From Platanthera guangdongensis (lineage: Eukaryota > Streptophyta > Magnoliopsida > Asparagales > Orchidaceae), in contig CM077161.1 in assembly GCA_039583875.1 (NCBI GenBank), positions 59,339,885 through 59,403,884 of the forward strand: a stretch of DNA of 64,000 nt, in the 5' to 3' direction. The position numbers were made by a program, and so were the translations under genes. Positions within the stretch are counted from its first letter, which is position 1. Each line of letters opens with the position of its first letter. Below, one piece after another: positions 56,975 through 64,000 of this stretch. Below the pieces are notes generated by a model. It was given only the letters and a program-made list of their open reading frames with translations, ran no database searches and was not told where the DNA came from.

Positions 56975-58136
56975 AGTGCAAGCAATGAGGTGGGTACGTC
57001 GAGAGCAAGAAAGGAACTCTCGGCGAGCAGTGCCACTGCTCTAGGTCTTTTGGGCACGGGTGTTAACCCGGCCGATTTCTACTGCATGCTTGGAGAAGCG
57101 ATGGTGGAGGCCCAAGCTACAGCAGCAGCTCAAGTAGCAACCCCTGCTACACCAGATACGGCGACGGCCATGCCAGGAGGAGAAGCCAGGCGAGTGGAGC
57201 CTTTGGCGGAAAGGGTGGTTGTCGGACATGGAGACCGACACATAAAGTATTTCCTGAGCTTCCATCCCCCGTCATTCAAGGGAGTTGGTACACCAATGGA
57301 TGCGGAGGACTGGTGGGTTCGAGTTCAAGAGCTTTTGAGGGCGGCAGAGACGGCAGAAGAAAAGAAATCTGAGTATGCGGCGTTCATGTTGGAAGGGGAC
57401 GCCAAGTTGTGGTGGGTGAGCCATAGCGGCCGCCAGTTCCCGGGATGGACCCCGTCGGTGGAGGAGTTTGGGGATGCTTTTCTTAATAAGTACATTCCCG
57501 TTTCGACACGGTTGGCCCTTCAGAGACAGTTTCTGCATTTAATGCAGTGAGAAAAGACGGTGGATGAGTATGTACAGGAGTTCACCCGCTTGGGTCGTTA
57601 TGCGGGAACGACGATGGCAGATGATGTAGAGAGGGATAACCTCTTCTACCAGGGGCTGAGGGAGAACCTGAGACAACCCCTCATTTCCATGAAGAGGGCT
57701 GGTTTTAATGAACTAGTTGATGCTGCCAGGATGTTGGAGAGCGATCTGGAGCGAACCCAGCATCGTAAGGGTTTTACTCCCAAGCAAGGGGAAGGGAAGC
57801 CTTCCCAATCCCATGGAAAGTCTGAAGGGAGTAGGTGGAGGAATAAGCCTCACACATCCAGGTCCGGTGAGAAGAGCAAGTGGACGCCTGGAGGTTCACA
57901 CTCTAGGGGACCGCCGACATGCTACAACTGCGGTAAGGTGGGCCATATAGCTCGTGTTTGTCCCCAAGGAGGAGCAGGGCAAGAGGCAAGGAAGGAGCAG
58001 ACTGTGCGCTCCGGCCCCAGTGCTACAGAGAAAGGGAAGATGGCGGAGTCGAGCGCTTCTCGGTTCCAACCGGTGCAACCAAGGGCTTACAACCTTGGAC
58101 AGCAAGAAGTGATCCGTCAAACCAATGTGGTGACAG
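56975..58136 (+). pseudogene. gag: Element E gag, main exon (one nonsense codon)
   Basis: Gag core with AEDWWVRVQELL and KLWWVSHSGR, VDEYVQEFTRLGRYAG, a basic linker, and knuckle CYNCGKVGHIARVC (about 57920-57961). TGA at 57548-57550 (GGA to TGA likely) splits it. An in-frame ATG exists upstream at 56933, but the intervening codons read like a pyrimidine tract (TTCTTGTTTCTTATTTTCTTGAAG), so I place the exon start at 56975. The alternative is ordinary initiation at 56933. Confidence 0.75.
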
Positions 58137-58207
58137 GTATGAAGAAAATTTAAGTTTAAATTTTGTGCTTCATACTTTTAGACTTTTGTGTGATGTCTCT
58201 GTTGTAG
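58137..58207 (+). other. Candidate intron between gag and protease, element E (71 nt)
   Basis: Donor GACAG|GTATGA and acceptor TCTGTTGTAG|GC. Joins gag and protease in phase 1 at Gly although they are in different frames. Retention adds four residues to Gag (stop 58151-58153). Confidence 0.72.
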
Positions 58208-60291
58208 GCTTCGTGTTAGTTTCTGGATGCCCCGCTAGGGTATTGTTTGATACGGGAGCATCGCACTCCTTTCTCGCGGAGAGCTTCATCCGGAGAATAG
58301 GAGTTGGGTATTTCTCATCGGGAGCAGAGCTGAAAGTGCGCATGCCCAATGGGTCATCCATGACCACCGGGGCAAGAGGGCGCATCTGTTGGGAGCTGAA
58401 CGGAGTGGACTTCATTTTGGTAGCAGCGATTTTACCATTGGTTGAGTTCGATGTCATTTTGGGCATGGATTGGCTTGCAGAGCAGCACGCTAGTATTGAC
58501 TGCCTATCTAAGGTAGTGAACCTCAGGAGCAAAGGGCAGGCGGAGGTCAAATTTGAGGGCCTTTGTGGAGTGGCCTGTTCACTAATTTCGGCTATGCAGT
58601 TGGTGCGGGCGGTTAACCATGGTGGTGTAGCGCTTGTAGCGTTATTGGAGGTTCGTCTCTCTCAGCTATCTTTTGAGGAAGTGCCCGTAGTGGTAGAGTT
58701 CAAGGATGTGTTTCAGGATGAACTTCTTGGAGCGCCTCCTCGGAGGGAGATCGATTTCTAGATCGAGTTAGTGCCGGAGGCTAGGCCGGTGTCACGTCCT
58801 CCGTTTAGGATGGCACCAAAGGAATTGGCTGAAATTAAAGTACAGTTACAGGAACTGTTGGAGCAAGGGTATATCAGACCCAATTCTTCACCGTGGAGCG
58901 CGCCGGTGTTGTTTGTAAAGAAGAAAGACAGTAGTATGCGGCTATGCATAGACTACGGAGAGTTGAATAAATTTACCGTCAAGAATAAGTATCTGATTCC
59001 TCGGATAGACGACTTGTTCGACCAATTGGTGGGGTTAGTGGTGTATTCAAAATTGTACTTGAAGTCAGGCTATTATCAGCTGCGAATTCGGGATGAGGAC
59101 ATACCCAAGACTGACTTTGGTACAAGGTATGGACACTTTGAGTTTACGGTGATGTCGTTCGGGCTGACGAACGCACCATCTGTGTTCATGGATCTTATGA
59201 ATCGAGTATTTCGGGAATACTTGGATTCTTTTATGGTTGTCTTCATTGATGACATCTTGGTGTATTCCAAATCGGAAGTGGAGCATGAGACCCACTTGAG
59301 AGTGGTCTTGCAAGTGTTGAGGGAGAATCAGTTGTATGCAAAGTTCTCCAAGTGTGAGTTCTGGTTAGAGAAGGTGGCATTTTTGGGCCACATGATTAGT
59401 GGGGATGGGGTGGCAGTGGATCCAACAAAAGTGGAAGCCATCAGAGATTGGCCGGTTTTGAGGACCGTAGCGGAGGTTCGAAGTTTTCTTGGACTAGTCG
59501 GGTATTACAGGAGGTTCGTGGAGAATTTTTCGCGGATAGCTCTACCCCTCACCTCACTCACTCGTAAAGATCATAAGTTTATGTGGACTCAAGAGTGCAA
59601 TCAAGCATTTTAGACACTGAAGGAGAGACTGATGATGGCTCCAATCCTAAATCTACGCAAGGGACCGAGGGATTTCAGATCTTCAGTGACGCATCGGGAT
59701 GCGGTTTGGGTTGCGTTTTGGTGCAACATGGCAAGGTGATAGCTTTTGGGTCTAGACAGCTGAAGCCTCATGAGAGGAATTACCCCGTCCATGACTTGGA
59801 GTTGGCGGCGGTAATTTTTGCGTTGAAAATATGGTAGCATTATATATATGGTGCAAAGGTAGAGATCTTCACGGATCATAAAAGCCTGAAGTATCCCTTG
59901 GATCGAAAGGACTTGGACATGCGGCAACGCAGGTGGGTTAAGTTTCTTGGAGACTACAAGGTGGCGATTCAGTATACGCCAGGTAAAGCCATTGTTGTGG
60001 CGGATGCTTTAAGTAGAAAGTACTCAGGGCAAGGGAATTGGATCGAAGCTCATGATGAGCGGTTGGTACGGGAATGGGAGTCCCTTGGTTTGGAATGTGT
60101 TGCGAGAGGCGAGTCCAGCGTGGCTCGGTTGAACTGGATTGAAGTGCAGAACTACTTGACCGATCGCATTCGAGAAGCGACTCGGTTGGATGTGGAGTTT
60201 CAACCATTTGTGTTGGAGGCTCAAATGGGCGAGAGCAGCGCCTGAGAGATGATTGATGGGATTCTGAAGAAGGACGGAAGGGTTTGTATAC
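58208..60291 (+). pseudogene. pol: Element E pol remnant: protease, RT, RNase H, start of integrase
   Basis: Protease DTGAS near 58255; [11 protein letters not shown] near 59245; RNase H FSDASG near 59690 and ADALSR near 60005; then pre-integrase sequence ending GRVCI at F's insertion. Stops at 58759-58761, 59611-59613, 59835-59837 and 60243-60245, and a one-base loss near 59666. The first two are likely CAG to TAG. The remainder should lie downstream of F. Confidence 0.85.
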
Positions 60292-61243
60292 TGTTGAAAT
60301 TTGTGAAGTGGAAGTGGTTGACAGGACAGGTCGGGTGGCCTGGGCGGACAGCTTTGGCGGACTAGGCGGACTGGGCGTACTGTGATGTGCGGCCTGGTGG
60401 AAGGTCTAGTGGAAAGCCGGCTGTCTTCTGAGCGGGTTGTTGCATGAAGTCCGCGGACTGTGCGGCCTGGTATCTGCGGATAGGACGTTGGCTTTGATTT
60501 AGCCAAGGAGCGGCCTTAGCGGATAGAGGCTTGCGGACTGGTGCATTGCTCAGTGGCCTCAGGTGCAAGCTTGTGCTGATAGGCGGTTTGGCTCATGTTC
60601 GCGGGAAGCTTGCGGACTGGCGTGTCCGCGGGTTGGGCTGTTGCGGACTGGGCTTAGAGCTTGGCTGAGGCCTTGTCGAGCTCTGGTGGTACAGCAGGTA
60701 CTTTGCTGTGAAGGTTATTGGCAGACTGGTTTTGGAGTCGGGGAGATGGTTGCTGCATTGGACAGGAGTGCGAGGAGCTTGCGGACTGCTGGCGGTCTGT
60801 GCTACGGTGTTTGGAGGACGGGAGTTTGTGTCCGCCATGCTCGCATTGGCCCTTGATGGTTTTGGACTTGGTCATACTCTGTGCCAAGACCATGGTGTCT
60901 GCAGTGTCCGCCAAGTCCACTGTTGACCGGGCGGACTGATGTTATCTGCCTTTGGTCGTGAACTTGTGCGGATTGAGGTGTGAGTCTTGCGGACTGCCTC
61001 GGGTTTGTGTGGACAGCCATTGAAGGGGGTTGCTGTCCTGCAGTGGTCGGAAGCTTTGCGGGCTGATGCCTTGTCTGCATCGCTTGGGCGGACTGGAGAG
61101 GGTTCGCCAATGTTGCCTTGCTCCTGGCAGTTTTCCTTGGTATCCGGCTAAGTCCTTGCAGACTCGGCGGACGGTGTTTTGCTATCGCGCGGGCTATGGC
61201 AGTGTCGCTATCTCTAGGGCGGTGACCACACTCCTCACCTCGC

Positions 61244-61251
61244 CTATAAAT
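61244..61251 (+). promoter_or_regulatory. TATA box of element F
   Basis: TATAAATA in CGCCTATAAATAGGACC, about 710 nt before the LTR end. Confidence 0.7.
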
Positions 61252-61806
61252 AGGACCCCCCTGGCACAACTACAGTAACTTGAGTGAACAGTAAGTTGGG
61301 TTGGGCAAGGAGCTGCGGTCTGAGTTTGTCTGTCCGCGCGGATTGTTTCAGTGCTGACGTTTGTTGTGTGCAGGTCGCGCAGATAACTTCAAGGAGCTAG
61401 GAGTTTGGCTTTGACTTCGGTCAAGTACTTGGAAGTGTGCGGTCTCTACGGATTCAGCAGGAGGTCGCTCTGTGGCTTGTCAGCTCTGTTTCATCCTTGC
61501 CAGCTTCAATAACCTGTCCGCCGGCTTCAGGCGGGTAGGGGGTGTTCCTCAGTTCAACTTCAGCAGGAGACGAATAATGGTGTGTCTGCACGGCCTCGCG
61601 GCTTCGGCGGACTCCGTGGCTATTCGGCGGATTGCAGCTTAAGTTCGGGCGATCTCAGCGGACTCGGCGACCTCGGCAACCTCGGCGGTCTCGACGGACT
61701 CCGGTGCTGTCCGCCTGGCTTGGCTTTTGGTGATTTCTATTTACAGCTGTTATACTAGCGAAATCATGTCTCGCTATGTATGCCTCTTGTTGTAAAGTAG
61801 TGAATG

Positions 61807-61812
61807 AATAAA
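61807..61812 (+). terminator. Polyadenylation-like signal of element F
   Basis: AATAAA about 150 nt before the LTR end, downstream of the TATA box, consistent with an R region between them. Confidence 0.45.
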
Positions 61813-61955
61813 AGACCTGCTTGTGCTTCCATTGTTTGTTGGGATTAAACTTTGTTCCTCATTTTTCCGCTGGTTCAACGTGAGAACTGGGTAGTTCCGA
61901 AGATATTAATTTGGCGTTTGGGCTACCTTGCTAAGCACGTTGAGAAAATTTAACA

Positions 61956-61966
61956 TGGTATCAGAG
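61956..61966 (+). promoter_or_regulatory. Element F primer-binding site
   Basis: TGGTATCAGAG immediately after the LTR, initiator tRNA-Met type. Confidence 0.85.
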
Positions 61967-62015
61967 GGAGGTTCAGTTGCGTGAGCGGAAGTCAGCCAGT
62001 GTTGTTACTCAGTGA

Positions 62016-64000
62016 TTGAGTGGTGATCCTGTGTTGTTGTTCGGAGCTTCTAAAAGGTTGCCAACAGGTGTTGCAGTGGAAGGGAGCTTTGCAAGAGGTC
62101 TGGGCATTGAACTCTTAACGCCGACTAACTTTAAGAAGTGGAAGTCGTGCATGAAGAGTTATCTTCTCGGCGAGGAGCTGTGGGAATTTGTCGGTGGTGA
62201 CGACAGGCAGGAAGTCACTGCTATTTTCGGTACTGCTGAGTAGGTAAGGCTCTGGAGAAGAACAAATGCTAAGGCGGAGTTCATTCTGAAGAGAGTTGTG
62301 TCTCCGGAACTGTTTGATCACATCGTTGGATGTGAGCCGGCTGCTGATATTTGGACAACCATTGATGAGTTGTTCAATAGGAAGAATGTGGCGCGGCTTC
62401 AGTTCCTGGAGAATGAGTTGGCCAGGGCAACTCAGGGAGACATTTCCATCTCCAAGTACTTCTTAAAGATGAAGATCTTGTGTGCTGAGCTGTCGGCACT
62501 GGATCCTGATGAGCCTATCTCTGAGGCGAAGATGAAAAGGCACATTATCCACGGCTTGCGGAAGAAATATATGTCCTTTGTAACATCTGTTCAATGGTGG
62601 GCTACTCAGCCGTCTTTGCTGGAGCTGGAGAATCTGCTTGCATCGCAGGAGAGCTTGGCAAGGCAGATGGCTGGAGTGAACCTGAATCAGGAAGGCAGTG
62701 AAGCTCTCTTCTCAGGCAAGAAGAAAGGATGGGAAGGGAAGAAGAAGAAGGTACAGGCCGCTGGTGAGAAGGAGACTTCAACTTCATATCAGCCGGAGAG
62801 GAGCAATGCTCCTAAGGACTGGAAGAAGAACTTGAAGTGCTACCGGTATCATCAGTGAGGGCACTTCAAGCGGGACTGCAAGGTCAAACTGCAGCCTGGG
62901 CATGCTGCAGGAAAGGAGGAAGCTTGCTCGAGAAGTGAAGAAGCAGAATGGGGCGGAGCTTTTATGACGGGCACTTGTGTCTGGGCCTTGTCTGCTGAGG
63001 ACTTCAACGGCGAGTGGATCGTGGACTCCGGGTGTGGTCATCACCTCACCGGAGACAAATCGAAGTTCACCTCCATGCAAGCATACTCAGGTAATGAAGC
63101 TATTATCACTGCTGATAATACTGTTTATGCAGTAGAGAAAGAGGGGGTCGTGTCTTTGGGTAGTGATCAGGGGCCACTCACGTTAAGGAGTGTGTATCAC
63201 GTGCCGGGCATGAAGAAAAACCTCTTCTCGGTGACCAATGCGGTGGACGTTGGGTATCACGTTCTGTTTGGGCCAACAGACGTGAGGTTCCTTCGCAACG
63301 TATCAGCGGTGAAGGCTGATGTTGCTCATGTAGGGAGGAGGGTGAAGAACTTGTTTGTTCTTGCCACCAATTCTTATGTTGATAGAATGAGGGCCAATGA
63401 TAGCGCTGCTATCTGGCATGAGAGACTGGGGCATGTTGGCATGGACAAGCTGAAGGCAATGGAGAGTAGAAGTCTGGTGAGGGGGTTGCCTAAGTTGTCC
63501 TCCTTTGGTGAAGGGCATGTTTGCGCGGGCTGTCAATACGGTAAGGCACATCGCCTTTCGTTTGATAAATCACAAACAAGGAGCAAGAAACCATTGGAGT
63601 GCATTCATGGCGACTTGATGGGACCGACGGTTACTGCCAGCCTTGGTGGAAGCAGATACATCCTTGTCTTGGTTGATGACTACTCAAGGTATACTTGGGT
63701 GTAGTTCTTAAAGGAGAAGTCGGAAGCCTTCCTTTTGTTTGTGGAGTTTAAGGAGTTGGTAGAAGGCCGGCTTGGCTTGCGGATCAAGAATCTTAGAACG
63801 GATAACGGGGGTGAGTTTGCCTCCTCCGAGTTTTCTAACTTCTGCAGGAAGCACGGGATCCAACGGGAGCTTACTTGTTCTCACACTCCACAACAAAATG
63901 GGGTAGCGGAGCGGAAGATCCGTCACCTGACGGAGACCTGCAAATGCTGGCTTCATGCGAAAGATATCCCAAGGTCCTTTTGGGCGGAGGGGATGTCTTG
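62016..64000 (+). pseudogene. gag-pol: Element F gag-pol, partial (gag, zinc knuckle, protease, integrase; three nonsense codons)
   Basis: Single frame with stops at 62241-62243, 62856-62858 and 63702-63704. Gag of the UBN2 type (NFKKWKSCMKSYLLGEELW). A knuckle region CYRYHQ-stop-GHFKRDC in which the second Cys is Tyr, so it would not bind zinc normally. Protease with WIVDSGCGHHLTGD (about 63015). GAG-pre-integrase WHERLGHVGMDKL with a CAGCQYGKAHRL finger; integrase core HGDLMGP, DDYSRYTW, RTDNGGEF and TPQQNGVAERK. RT and RNase H lie beyond the window. ATG 62016 is the first in frame after the primer-binding site. Non-functional as it stands. Confidence 0.85.

Larger units (their letters stand above)
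54144..60291 (+). mobile_element. Element E: Tekay-like Ty3/gypsy chromovirus (interrupted by F; 3' part off window)
   Basis: 5' LTR 54144-56835, primer-binding site, gag and pol to early integrase, where F starts. TGTAACACC/GGTGTTACA form a perfect 9-bp inverted LTR end. It carries at least five nonsense codons and one frameshift. Candidate duplication CCTGA at 54139-54143; its partner would lie beyond the window. Confidence 0.9.
60292..61955 (+). repeat. Element F 5' LTR (1664 bp)
   Basis: TGTTGAAATT start and AAATTTAACA end form a near-perfect inverted terminus. GCGGACTG occurs about nine times between 60370 and 61095. TATA box and polyadenylation-like signal are listed separately. No coding signal. 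Confidence 0.88.
60292..64000 (+). mobile_element. Element F: Ty1/copia retrotransposon inserted in E pol (3' part off window)
   Basis: LTR 60292-61955, primer-binding site at 61956, then gag-protease-integrase to the window end. The E reading frame runs to the base before the LTR. Candidate duplication TATAC (60287-60291) should recur after F's 3' LTR. Confidence 0.9.

Noticed and set aside
57041..58120. Antisense frames opposite E gag
   Set aside because: No conserved motif; antisense of a recognised gag.

Overview
The window is plant nuclear DNA made entirely of LTR retrotransposons. No host gene, tRNA or rRNA gene was found. All recognisable coding sequence is gag/pol of Ty3/gypsy chromoviruses or Ty1/copia elements. 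Primer-binding sites match the plant initiator-tRNA-Met type (TGGTATCA...), LTRs are 1.3 to 5.3 kb, and insertions are stacked, as in gene-poor regions of a large seed-plant genome. The species cannot be named from this sequence.

Left block (1-45317) is a four-level nest. Element D (Tekay/Del-like, minus strand; body 34927-40044, LTRs 30810-34926 and 40045-45317) is outermost. Element A (related family, minus strand; body 2776-7798) sits in D's left LTR. Element B (Tekay/Del-like, plus strand, 11761-30610, 5-bp duplication GTGAT) sits in A's right LTR. Element C (CRM-like chromovirus, plus strand, 20687-28261, duplication TTTCT) sits in B's 3' LTR. B and C have uninterrupted reading frames. 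A carries two nonsense codons and D carries four.

Right block (45318-64000): G is a decayed copia composite of two 3' halves joined head to head near 49975. E (a third Tekay-like family, plus strand, from 54144) sits in the LTR of G's plus arm. F (copia, plus strand, from 60292) interrupts E's pol and runs off the window.

The main observation is a shared gene architecture in the Tekay-like elements A, B, D and E. Each LTR appears to carry a short Arg/Ser/Lys-rich ATG exon and a second small exon, separated by a 1.2-3.5 kb intron. A second intron of about 0.5 kb contains the LTR end and the primer-binding site and leads in phase 0 into the gag exon. In A, B and D that exon opens right after an in-frame stop, and in A no ATG precedes the conserved Gag core. 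A third, short GT...AG intron (71-138 nt) lies between gag and protease, always splitting a Gly codon. Retention ends Gag a few codons later; removal joins Gag to Pol, whatever the relative frames. If correct, one primary transcript gives unspliced genomic RNA, Gag mRNA and Gag-Pol mRNA by graded splicing. This is inferred from sequence only.

Other structure includes palindrome arrays in the LTRs of B, E and G, a W-box-rich tract in D, a conserved stem at the polypurine tract of A, B and D, and C's pol reading frame ending inside its 3' LTR.
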